Shown here: in pieces, positions 18,077-26,235 of the stretch
Layout of the letters: each line of letters opens with the position of its first letter
How positions within the stretch are numbered: the stretch's first letter is position 1
Origin: Niabella insulamsoli
GTDB lineage: Bacteria > Bacteroidota > Bacteroidia > Chitinophagales > Chitinophagaceae
Length of the DNA: 64,000 bases
Direction of reading: 5' to 3'
Assembly: GCF_039652435.2 (NCBI RefSeq)
Contig: NZ_CP190246.1
Location: 248,001 to 312,000, forward strand
The notes under the pieces: model-generated
Seen by the model: only the letters and a program-made list of their open reading frames with translations
Told to the model about the DNA's origin: nothing
Databases searched by the model: none
Translations under genes and position numbers: made by a program

Positions 18077-18787
18077 ATGAAACAGTTATCACTTTTCGCT
18101 TATGTAGCCGCGTTGTTGACTTTCGCTTCAGGCTGTAAAAAGATATTTCCCGAAGGCCCGGCAGTTAAAGAGGCCCGTGTTGTGCCTGGCTTTACCGCGA
18201 TAGAAGCCGCTTTTAGCGGCGATGTACAATTTGTGCAAGGCGCCGCACGATCGGTTGAAGTGGAGGCAGCTCAAAATATACAGGGCTATATCCTGGCAGA
18301 AGTAAAAGGCCATACGCTTGTTGTAAAAACCCGGCCGAATATATCGATCAAAAAAGGTAGCGTAAAAGTCTATATATCCAATCCTGATCTTGACGGCGCT
18401 GCAATTTCAGGCTCCGGAAATTTTACTGCGCAGACGGTTATCACGTCCACCTATCTCAATTTAAGGATTAGCGGCAGCGGCAATATAAAGCTTCAAAAAA
18501 TAACAGCCGCCTCCGTGGACGCCGATATTACTGGATCAGGAAATATTGCAATTGAGGCGGGCAATATCCAGGAACAAGCCATCACCATTAGTGGTAATGG
18601 AAATTATGAATCGCCTCAAATGCGCAGCGAAAAGGCCAATGTTAGGCTTACAGGTTCGGGTGCGGCGAAGGTTTGGGCCGAAGACAGGCTGGATGTGTCC
18701 ATTTCCGGCAGCGGGGATGTGTGGTATAGCGGTTCGCCGGATATTCATACATCGATCTCGGGGTCTGGCCGGGTAAGAAAACTTTAA
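18077..18787 (+). CDS. GIN-domain (DUF2807) lipoprotein
   Basis: A 236-residue predicted lipoprotein: MKQLSLFAYVAALLTFASGC gives a lipobox with Cys at residue 20. The mature part is a head-GIN/DUF2807 domain, a right-handed beta-solenoid, seen here as repeated G-S-G-[ND] turns (ISGSGNF, ISGSGNIKL, ITGSGNIAI, ISGNGNYES, LTGSGAAKV, ISGSGDVWY, ISGSGRV). Such proteins are surface or periplasmic and of unknown function. It is 39 bp after the repeat protein on the same strand and is probably the last gene of the ECF operon. Confidence 0.85.
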   Translation: MKQLSLFAYVAALLTFASGCKKIFPEGPAVKEARVVPGFTAIEAAFSGDVQFVQGAARSVEVEAAQNIQGYILAEVKGHTLVVKTRPNISIKKGSVKVYISNPDLDGAAISGSGNFTAQTVITSTYLNLRISGSGNIKLQKITAASVDADITGSGNIAIEAGNIQEQAITISGNGNYESPQMRSEKANVRLTGSGAAKVWAEDRLDVSISGSGDVWYSGSPDIHTSISGSGRVRKL

Positions 18788-18919
18788 TATAAAAGAAGGA
18801 GTTGACTATGTTGATTGCAAGCATTATACTGTTTTTTATTAAAAGATATAAAAGAGGAAAGGCCAAGGCCGGATTATCTGCTGGTGCAACATCATAATTG
18901 TTTAGAAAAAAGCTTACTG

Positions 18920-19702
18920 ATGAACCTAAAAGAAAAATATGCCGTCATTACCGGCGCCAGTCTTGGGCTGGGCAGCGCTTTTGCAAAAGTGTTGGCCGCA
19001 CAACGCATAAACCTCGTGTTGATCAGCTTACCGGGCCAGGGCCTTTCCCGGCTGGCCGCTGATCTGTCTGAAGCCTACGATATAAAAGTTTCCTATTATG
19101 AAACAGATCTGGCTTTCAAGCAAAATGTCATTTCACTTTGTAAGTGGATCAATCAGCATTTTAATATTTATATGCTTATAAATAACGCGGGGCTGGGCGG
19201 CACGAAAAAATTCACGGAAGCGACGGTGCAATATATCGACAGTATCATGCAGGTTAACGTGGTAGCTACTTCTTTGCTTACCCACCAGTTGCTGCCCAAC
19301 CTGCTTCGCCAGCAACAGGCCTATATCCTGAATGTGTCAAGCATGGCCGCCTTTTCCCCGATTGGATATAAAACCGTGTATCCTGCGTCGAAAACGTTTA
19401 TTCATTCCTTCTCGCGTGGGCTTAGCGAAGAGTTAAAAGATACCAACGTAGTCGTGAGCGTGGTGAACCCGGGCGCTATGGCGACCAACGAAGATGTATG
19501 CCGGCGTATTAAGAAGCTGGGTATGATTGGCCGGCTCACTTTATTGCAACCCGATAAAGTAGCGGCTCGCTGCATCCGAAAATTAGTTAAAAGAGACAGG
19601 GTCATTATGGTGAACCCATGGAGTTGGCTGGCCATCGTCTTGCTACCCATTTGGATCAAACTACCTTTGCTGACATATAATATCAAAAAGGAAATCGGAT
19701 GA
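18920..19702 (+). CDS. Short-chain dehydrogenase/reductase (SDR)
   Basis: A 260-residue classical SDR. The start at 18920 places TGASLGLG (NAD(P)-binding turn) at residues 11-18, the normal position; an upstream frame extension to 18815 looks non-coding. Other motifs are INNAG, the catalytic Ser in NVSSMAAF and the Tyr/Lys pair in VYPASKTF. A hydrophobic C-terminal segment (WSWLAIVLLPIWIKLPLL) suggests membrane association. Its stop overlaps the next start by 4 bp (ATGA), so it is coupled to the epimerase gene. Substrate unknown; the pair could act on lipids or sugars. Confidence 0.88.
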   Translation: MNLKEKYAVITGASLGLGSAFAKVLAAQRINLVLISLPGQGLSRLAADLSEAYDIKVSYYETDLAFKQNVISLCKWINQHFNIYMLINNAGLGGTKKFTEATVQYIDSIMQVNVVATSLLTHQLLPNLLRQQQAYILNVSSMAAFSPIGYKTVYPASKTFIHSFSRGLSEELKDTNVVVSVVNPGAMATNEDVCRRIKKLGMIGRLTLLQPDKVAARCIRKLVKRDRVIMVNPWSWLAIVLLPIWIKLPLLTYNIKKEIG

Positions 19703-20667
19703 CAGTATTGGTGACCGGAATAAGCGGTTTGCTGGGAACGAATCTCGCACTGCTGCTTTTACAAAGAGGTTATACGGTGAAAGGGCTGGTTCGGTCTAAA
19801 AGCAGCTACAAACCCAAGCCCGATCATCGGCTACAGCTAATAGAAGCAACGCTGACTTCTGATCTATCTGTTCATTTGATGGATGTTGATGTGGTTGTGC
19901 ACGCGGCCGCTGCAACGCGCCAGGACTTGCTTTCTTACCGGGATTATTATCAAATCAATTATAACGCCACTGAAAATGTTTTGTCTGCGGCAGTAAAGGC
20001 CGGGGTGAAAAAATTTATCTACGTAAGTACGGCCAATACAATTGGATACGGACTTGGCGCGCCTCATGAGATACCGGAACACAAAGCCATGCGGTGGCCG
20101 TTTACAAAATCTTTTTATGCCAGAAGCAAGGCCGCTGCGGAAACCTTAGTACTATCAAAACAAAAAGAGCTTACTGTGCATATCGTCAACCCGACGTTTA
20201 TGATCGGCCCCAACGATAGCAAACCCAGCAGCGGTAAAATTATCATGATGGCGATGAAAAAAAGGCTGTTGTTTTATCCGCCGGGCGGAAAGAATTTTGT
20301 AGCCGTGAAAGACGTTGCGGCCGGCATTGAACAATGTATGCGACAAGGTATCAACGGGCAACGATATTTGTTGGCTGGCCACAATATAAGTTTTAAAACC
20401 TTCTTCCAATTGGTAAAAACGTGCACCGGCCGAAAGCAGCTATTGCTGCCCATACCAACCTGGCTGCTGTTGACGGCAGGTCGTTTGGGCGACCTGTTAA
20501 GATGTCTTAAAATCAAAACCAGTCTTTGCTCTAACAATATGCACATCCTCCGTGTTAAAAATTATTATCATAACCACAGTTCTGTTGCCGCGTTGGGTAT
20601 GGTTTATCAAAGTATTGAAAAAGCCATTGCTGAAAGTGTTGCCTATTTTTCAAGCAGGCGCAACTAA
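19699..20667 (+). CDS. NAD-dependent epimerase/dehydratase (extended SDR)
   Basis: A 322-residue extended SDR. The nucleotide-binding GISGLLGTNLA motif (GxxGxxG) is at residues 7-17. The catalytic YxxxK is FYARSKAAAE at about residue 137, preceded by VSTANTIG. The C-terminal half has the fold-family pattern HIVNPTFMIGPND and KDVAAGIEQ. It resembles dihydroflavonol reductase/3-beta-HSD-like epimerases more than true UDP-sugar epimerases. Translationally coupled to the SDR upstream, so both probably act in one short pathway. Confidence 0.85.
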   Translation: MTVLVTGISGLLGTNLALLLLQRGYTVKGLVRSKSSYKPKPDHRLQLIEATLTSDLSVHLMDVDVVVHAAAATRQDLLSYRDYYQINYNATENVLSAAVKAGVKKFIYVSTANTIGYGLGAPHEIPEHKAMRWPFTKSFYARSKAAAETLVLSKQKELTVHIVNPTFMIGPNDSKPSSGKIIMMAMKKRLLFYPPGGKNFVAVKDVAAGIEQCMRQGINGQRYLLAGHNISFKTFFQLVKTCTGRKQLLLPIPTWLLLTAGRLGDLLRCLKIKTSLCSNNMHILRVKNYYHNHSSVAALGMVYQSIEKAIAESVAYFSSRRN

Positions 20668-20814
20668 ATATTTTTTTTGGTAAGACCAAGGGGGAAGGTA
20701 TGGCCGCCCCATCCCCAATGATCTTTGTGAAACGATGCTCAAAGAAGAGAAGCTACCTATAAAAAACTTTGCCTGCTCTATAAATTTTGTATTTTAGTTT
20801 CTAAACACAGTTAA

Positions 20815-21798
20815 TTGAGAGAGGCACTATTCATAAGAAAAAATAAAGACCGTTGGCTGGCCCTCGAAGAGCAGCCGCCTACTTCGCCCGACGAAATGGC
20901 CAGTGCATTTACCCAAACCGTGGATGACTTAGCTTACGCTAAAACCTTTTACAAAGACAGCAAAACCGCCCAATATTTAAACACACAAGCGGCGCGGATG
21001 TATTTGTCGATCTATCGCAACAGAAAGGAAGAGACCAGCCGTTTAAAAACTTTCTGGCGATATGAGTTGCCGTTAACCATTCGGAAGCATCATAAAACGG
21101 TGTTGTTTTCTTTAGGCTTATTTACGCTTTTTTTTCTGTTGGGTTTTTTAGTATCCGCGCAGGATGCGGAGGTAGCCAGAAGTTTTTTTGGAAGCGGCTA
21201 TGTCGACCAGACCATTGAAAATATCGAACGCGGCAATCCATTTGGCATTTACGAAAGCGGCGATCCCATACTAAGCTGGCTCGGCATTATGATCAATAAT
21301 ATTAAAGTGGCTTTTATATTTTTTATGTCGGGCATTTTCTGTGGAATCCCTACTATGTACAAGCTTGCTGAAACCGGCGCGATGGTCGGCGTTTTTGATG
21401 AGTTGTTCGCCTCCCATGGTTACGGGCTTCAATTTTGGCTAGTGGTTTTTGTGCACGGAACACTTGAAATAACAGCCATTATCATTGCCGGGGCATCTGG
21501 TTTTGTTTTAGGCAAAAGCTATTTATTTCCCGGAACTAAAAGCCGGCTCGCAGCCTTCAGGGAAGGCGCTAAAGACGGACTTAAAATGCTGATCGGTGTG
21601 GTGCCGGTTTTTATTTTGGCCGCTTTTTTTGAGGGGTTGATTACACGTCTTTACAATGATGCCGCCTGGTTTACCAGTTTGATCACGCTGGCGTCAGCCG
21701 CTTTTGTTGTCTGGTATTTTATGATCTATCCGATGCGTCTGGCAAGGCAATTTGAAACGAGGCCGTTATTGGTTAATCCGGAATATGAACAGGCATAA
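20815..21798 (+). CDS. Stage II sporulation protein M-like membrane protein, TTG start
   Basis: A 327-residue membrane protein of the SpoIIM (DUF95) family. TTG at 20815 gives MREALFIRKNKDRWLALEE, the usual N-terminus in Bacteroidota. A soluble N-terminal part with YAKTFYKDSKTAQYLN and MYLSIYRNRKEE is followed by about six helices. The family segment NNIKVAFIFFMSGIFCGIPT precedes VHGTLEITAIIIAGASGF. It is the first gene of a five-gene operon with DUF4129, DUF4350, MoxR and DUF58 genes. In non-sporulating bacteria the role is unknown but is thought to concern the envelope. Confidence 0.88.
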   Translation: MREALFIRKNKDRWLALEEQPPTSPDEMASAFTQTVDDLAYAKTFYKDSKTAQYLNTQAARMYLSIYRNRKEETSRLKTFWRYELPLTIRKHHKTVLFSLGLFTLFFLLGFLVSAQDAEVARSFFGSGYVDQTIENIERGNPFGIYESGDPILSWLGIMINNIKVAFIFFMSGIFCGIPTMYKLAETGAMVGVFDELFASHGYGLQFWLVVFVHGTLEITAIIIAGASGFVLGKSYLFPGTKSRLAAFREGAKDGLKMLIGVVPVFILAAFFEGLITRLYNDAAWFTSLITLASAAFVVWYFMIYPMRLARQFETRPLLVNPEYEQA

Positions 21799-22552
21799 AA
21801 CGTATTTCCTGAACACTGTTGCATTTTTAATAATGCATATTTCTATGGCGGTGCAGCTTGCCGCGCAGCCCGTGTTGGTGGATTCAATTCCAGATATCGA
21901 CAATTTTGAAGAACAGCAAAACCCGCGTGAACGAAGCCGGCGCGATAGGGCCAATGCGTTTGATCGGAGAGATAGCGTGCCTGTTGTAGTATTGGGCGGA
22001 AGGGTATTGGATAGCAATTTTTTAAGCCGGCTTAAACAGGATCCGGATTTTGAATATGTGAACAAAGGCTTCACCCCACCGGCCGAACGAAGTTTCAGTA
22101 TTCATAAAAACTGGATCTATGTGGTTATATTTTTATTTGTCGTCCTGCTGGCATGGTATCTCAGGGAAAGCAATGTTATACTCTTTAGAAAAAAACCATC
22201 AGCAGCAAGAAGGCCCGATGCCAACAAACCGGGGGATGGTGATATTTTTTCTATTTCTTTTCCTGAAAGAATCGGTGAAGCAGTCGCTCAGGGCAATTTC
22301 AGGCTCGCTGTGCGGCTTCATTATTTGCAGCTGCTGAAACTACTATCCGAAAAGAAAGTAATCCATTATCAACCCGACAAGACAAATTATGATTACCTGA
22401 TGCAGGTAAGCGCAACGCCTTTTTACACCGATTTTTTTAACGCTACGCGCCATTTTGAATATAGCTGGTATGGCGCTTTTTCGGTTGATGAGCAGCAATA
22501 CCGGCAAATGAAACAATCTTTTGATCATTTTTATAAAACGCTGCATCAATAA
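21785..22552 (+). CDS. DUF4129 domain protein
   Basis: A 255-residue exported membrane protein. The start at 21785 overlaps the SpoIIM gene by 14 bp. A signal segment (TVAFLIMHISMAVQLAAQ) is followed by a low-complexity charged region (ENPRERSRRDRANAF-like), one membrane helix at about residues 108-128 (WIYVVIFLFVVLLAWYL) and the C-terminal DUF4129 domain (AVRLHYLQLLKLLSEKKVI, YSWYGAFSVDEQQYRQMKQS). DUF4129 often occurs as the tail of transglutaminase-like proteins in MoxR operons. Here it is free-standing. No catalytic residues seen. Confidence 0.8.
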   Translation: MNRHKTYFLNTVAFLIMHISMAVQLAAQPVLVDSIPDIDNFEEQQNPRERSRRDRANAFDRRDSVPVVVLGGRVLDSNFLSRLKQDPDFEYVNKGFTPPAERSFSIHKNWIYVVIFLFVVLLAWYLRESNVILFRKKPSAARRPDANKPGDGDIFSISFPERIGEAVAQGNFRLAVRLHYLQLLKLLSEKKVIHYQPDKTNYDYLMQVSATPFYTDFFNATRHFEYSWYGAFSVDEQQYRQMKQSFDHFYKTLHQ

Positions 22553-23767
22553 TTGAAAAAGCTTCCTTTGTACATATTAGGCTTTGGATTGCTGGTATTT
22601 GTATTATACCTGGTGGTGCGCGCCATGCCGCGGCGGCAACGGATCAGCACGCGTATATCTCTTAATAAAAAAGATAAAAATCCATACGGCGCTTATGTGT
22701 TCTACGAAAGCCTCAGAAGATTTTTTCCAAGAGCGCAGCATAAAATCAATTATAGCCCGCCAGGCAATAATAAAATGTTTGGCGACAATAAACCTGATCA
22801 GCTTTATGTAATTCTGCAGCCGGAGTTTCGGCCCTCTTCATATGATGTTGACGACCTGATCACTTATATCGATCGTGGCAACAATGTTTTTATCAGCACT
22901 TTTTCAGGAAATGAAGAGTGGTACCGGTTTATAAAAGCGTTTTCCAAAACACACCATTTTAGTTATTACCCTTATGGCGCTTTTGAGGGCGATACGATGC
23001 AGGCGCAGCTTGCGGCGCGCTATTTTACGGGGGCGCCGGCTTACGCTTATCCGGGGATATCGATAGAAGGCTATTTTACGCAAACCGATGATTCGATTAC
23101 CGATATTTTAGGCTTTGGCAATGATGGCCAACCCAATTTTATACATCTGAAAAAAGGGGCGGGCAACCTGTATCTTCATTTGTCGCCCATTGCTTTTACC
23201 AACTATTTTCTTTTGTATAAAAACAATATTGCTTACTTTGAAAAAATCTTTTCCCGCTTGCCGTTCGAAACGTCTTTGCTGATCTGGGATGAATATTTTA
23301 AGAAAGACGAACCGCGAAAAAACAATAAAGGCTGGCTGGCTGCGATCCTGGAAAACAATTTTTTCAGAGCGGGAATTTTAACTGTTTTGGCCTTGATGTT
23401 ATTATTCACGATTACAGAAATGCGCCGGAGGCAAAGAGTGATACCGCACCTGCAAAAGCCATCCAACGATTCGCTCGATTTTGTAAAAACAATGGGATTG
23501 CTTTATTATGAACGTGGCGATCACACTAATTTGGCGTATAAGATCAGCACCTATTTTTTAGAGCATGTTCGCAGCCGGTACCGTATTTTTTCAAAAGACC
23601 TGAACGCTTCTTTTGAGCAGGAACTGCATTTTAAATCAGGCGTGAATCAATTTTTAGTGAAGCAAATTGTTTCCCAAATCAGGAGAATCAGCAATGGCGA
23701 TGCTTTTAGCGATACTGAACTTATAGCGCTACAACACAATATCGACGAATTTTATAACAATGAATAA
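22553..23767 (+). CDS. DUF4350 domain protein, TTG start
   Basis: A 404-residue membrane protein. TTG at 22553 directly follows the stop of the DUF4129 gene and gives an N-terminal helix (LPLYILGFGLLVFVLYLVV). The DUF4350 domain at about residues 40-230 has KNPYGAYVFYESLRRFFP and YITYIDRGNNVFISTFSG-like strands, similar to a Rossmann-like GATase fold. A second helix lies at about residues 275-292 (AGILTVLALMLLFTI). A cytoplasmic helical tail ends the protein. DUF4350 is a standard member of Bacteroidota MoxR operons; its biochemical role is unknown. Confidence 0.82.
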   Translation: MKKLPLYILGFGLLVFVLYLVVRAMPRRQRISTRISLNKKDKNPYGAYVFYESLRRFFPRAQHKINYSPPGNNKMFGDNKPDQLYVILQPEFRPSSYDVDDLITYIDRGNNVFISTFSGNEEWYRFIKAFSKTHHFSYYPYGAFEGDTMQAQLAARYFTGAPAYAYPGISIEGYFTQTDDSITDILGFGNDGQPNFIHLKKGAGNLYLHLSPIAFTNYFLLYKNNIAYFEKIFSRLPFETSLLIWDEYFKKDEPRKNNKGWLAAILENNFFRAGILTVLALMLLFTITEMRRRQRVIPHLQKPSNDSLDFVKTMGLLYYERGDHTNLAYKISTYFLEHVRSRYRIFSKDLNASFEQELHFKSGVNQFLVKQIVSQIRRISNGDAFSDTELIALQHNIDEFYNNE

Positions 23768-23778
23768 AAGCATAAAAT

Positions 23779-24756
23779 ATGCAAGATCCAATTTTCGAAA
23801 ATAGAATGGACCTTAGTTTGTTGAACGGGGCGGTTGCTAAAATAACCGCGGAGATCAGAAAAGTTATCGTAGGCCAGGACGAAATGGTGCGGCTGATGAT
23901 TGTTGCCCTCCTTGCCGATGGGCATGTATTGATAGAAGGGGTTCCCGGCGTGGCCAAAACGCTGACGGCAAAATTAATCGCTAAAGCAGTCGACGCATCT
24001 TTTGCGCGGTTGCAGTTTACGCCCGATCTTATGCCGTCTGATGTGATAGGAACGCCCGTTTTCAATCCTGCCGACGCGAAGTTTGAATTTAAAAAAGGCC
24101 CCGTGTTTGGTAATATCGTTCTGGTAGATGAGATCAATCGGGCGCCTGCTAAAACGCAGGCAGCGCTGCTCGAAGTAATGGAAGAACGCCAGATTTCAAT
24201 CGATGGCATTACTTACCCGATGGAAGCGCCCTTCATGGTGATGGCCACTCAAAACCCGGTGGAGCAGGAAGGCACTTATCGCCTACCCGAAGCGCAACTC
24301 GATCGTTTTCTTTTTAAAATCGAAGTCCCTTATCCCAGCGAAAAGGAAGAATTGCAAATTCTTACGTTGTTTCATCAAATGGGTAACCGCGCCATCCTTC
24401 AAAATGTGCAGGCGGCGCTGACTGCTGCGCAGATCAATCAACTGAGGCAGCAGGTAAAAGAAATATTGGTTGAAGAAAAACTGCTGGGCTTTATCGCAAA
24501 GCTGGTACACCAGACCAGGAACGATAAGTCGATCTATCTTGGCGCATCGCCGCGCGCTTCTTTGGCCATCATGAATGCATCTAAAGCGATGGCGGCCATT
24601 CAGGGCCGTGATTTTGTAACGCCCGATGATATTTTATCTGTAGCGGCGCCCGTGCTCCGGCACCGTATTATGCTTTCCCCCGAAAAGGAAATGGAAGGCA
24701 TTAGTGAAAATGATATTATTAAACAAATCATCAACAGCCTTGAAATACCCCGTTGA
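23779..24756 (+). CDS. MoxR family AAA+ ATPase
   Basis: A 325-residue AAA+ chaperone-like ATPase. Walker A is GVPGVAKT at about residues 55-62, Walker B is LVDEINRAP, and sensor I lies in MATQNPVEQEGTY. The MoxR signature EAQLDRFLFKIEVPYPSEKEE follows. The C-terminal lid domain is present with the usual GASPRASLAIMNASKAMA. MoxR ATPases act with von Willebrand-factor-like DUF58 proteins in maturation or envelope-stress pathways. It sits 11 bp after the DUF4350 gene and just ahead of the DUF58 gene. Confidence 0.95.
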   Translation: MQDPIFENRMDLSLLNGAVAKITAEIRKVIVGQDEMVRLMIVALLADGHVLIEGVPGVAKTLTAKLIAKAVDASFARLQFTPDLMPSDVIGTPVFNPADAKFEFKKGPVFGNIVLVDEINRAPAKTQAALLEVMEERQISIDGITYPMEAPFMVMATQNPVEQEGTYRLPEAQLDRFLFKIEVPYPSEKEELQILTLFHQMGNRAILQNVQAALTAAQINQLRQQVKEILVEEKLLGFIAKLVHQTRNDKSIYLGASPRASLAIMNASKAMAAIQGRDFVTPDDILSVAAPVLRHRIMLSPEKEMEGISENDIIKQIINSLEIPR

Positions 24757-24822
24757 TGATTGAGCCCGCAAAGTTTATGCTTTGACAACCGGTTGACCAA
24801 CATTCAGTATTCATTCACTACC

Positions 24823-26145
24823 TTGAAATCGTTTTACTTAAATAAAATCGTTTATTACATCGGTGGCGCGGCGGCTGTTCTTTTCATGGCCGGCTATTTT
24901 ATGCCCGTGCTTTATGCGCTGGCAACGGCTGTTTTAATTTGTTTATTCATCGCTGTTGGCATCGACCTGGGGTTGCTCTATGCCCGCAAGGCCGGCATCG
25001 TGGCGACGCGCCAGCTCGCGGAAAGATTGAGCCTCGGGGATCATAATCCTGTTTCACTTTTTATTTCAAACAGGTACCACTTTGCCGCTTCGGTGTTGGT
25101 GATCGATGAGTTGCCCGTGCAACTTCAAATCACAGACTGGGAGCGCCGCATGCGCGTACCCGCAGGTGTTTCAGAAACAATCGACTATACCGTTCAGCCG
25201 CTGACGCGCGGTGTTTATCATTTTGAAAACATCAATGTGATCGTGACCGGCCCGTTGAAGCTCGCAAAGCGCCATTACGCCATCGCTGCCCGGCATAGCG
25301 CTAAAGTTTATCCGTCTTTTGTGCAAATGCGCCGCTATCAAATGCTGGCCGCGACCAACAGGTTGCAGGAGGCTGGTATCAAACGTATCCGCCGGTTGGG
25401 CCACAGCAGTGAGTTTGAGCAGATCAAAGAATATGTGCAGGGCGATGATTATCGCACCATCAATTGGAAGGCGACTGGCCGTAAAGGCAATTTGATGATC
25501 AATAGTTATACAGATGAAAAAAGCCAGCAGATTTACTGCGTGATTAATAAAGGGCGTGTGATGAAAATGCCTTTCGATGGTATGACGCTTTTGGATCATG
25601 CCATCAACGCCTCGCTGGTGCTCGCCAATATTGCGATGATTAAGCAGGACAAAGCCGGACTGATCACCTTTGCGCAAAAGACAGACACCTTTTTGACGGC
25701 TGATAAAAAGCGTGGACAAATGAACCTGATCCTGGAGGCGTTGTATCAACAGCAAACCGATTACCTGGAAGCGGATTATGAAAGGCTGTATGCCCTTATC
25801 CGCGGCCGTGTCACCAGCCGAGGCCTTGTTGTGTTGTTTACGAATTTCGAATCTTTGGAATCGCTTAAGCGCGAAATGCCGGCCTTTAAGAAAATTGCAC
25901 ATTATCACCTGCTACTCATTGTATTTTTTGAGAACACTGCGCTTAGGGCGCTCACCAACACGGCCGCCGACGACCTGGAACAGGTGTATGTAAAGGCCAT
26001 TGCCGAAAAATTTGTTTTTGAAAAAAAGCAAATGGTGAAAGAACTTCATCAAAACGGCATACTCAGCGTTTTAACCACGCCGGAGCAATTAACCGTGAAC
26101 ACGATCAACAAATACCTTGAGCTAAAAAACCGGAACTATATTTAG
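24823..26145 (+). CDS. DUF58 domain protein (MoxR partner), probable TTG start
   Basis: Membrane-anchored DUF58 protein. Start TTG at 24823 (MKSFYLNKIVYYIGG) is preferred; the frame is open to a TTG at 24760, 3 bp after moxR. Two N-terminal helices (GGAAAVLFMAGYFMPVL, ALATAVLICLFIAVGIDL) are followed by a beta-rich region and the diagnostic DUF58 motif EFEQIKEYVQGDDYRTINWK with ATGR. A vWA-like fold follows, but the metal-site residues are degenerate, as is normal for this family. Last gene of the operon; about 440 residues. Confidence 0.9.
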   Translation: MKSFYLNKIVYYIGGAAAVLFMAGYFMPVLYALATAVLICLFIAVGIDLGLLYARKAGIVATRQLAERLSLGDHNPVSLFISNRYHFAASVLVIDELPVQLQITDWERRMRVPAGVSETIDYTVQPLTRGVYHFENINVIVTGPLKLAKRHYAIAARHSAKVYPSFVQMRRYQMLAATNRLQEAGIKRIRRLGHSSEFEQIKEYVQGDDYRTINWKATGRKGNLMINSYTDEKSQQIYCVINKGRVMKMPFDGMTLLDHAINASLVLANIAMIKQDKAGLITFAQKTDTFLTADKKRGQMNLILEALYQQQTDYLEADYERLYALIRGRVTSRGLVVLFTNFESLESLKREMPAFKKIAHYHLLLIVFFENTALRALTNTAADDLEQVYVKAIAEKFVFEKKQMVKELHQNGILSVLTTPEQLTVNTINKYLELKNRNYI

Positions 26146-26201
26146 CTCGCGGTTGCAGGAATTTCGCATCTCGATCGAACAAATTCCTCTGCCGTAAATG
26201 A

Positions 26202-26232
26202 TTGTGAAAACACATCCTTTTCACTAACTTGC
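26202..26232 (+). promoter_or_regulatory. Promoter of the helicase-nuclease gene
   Basis: TTG at 26202-26204, a 20-bp spacer and TAACTTGC at 26225-26232 (one mismatch to TAnnTTTG). The ATG follows after 4 bp, again predicting a leaderless or nearly leaderless mRNA. Confidence 0.5.
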
Positions 26233-26235
26233 CTT

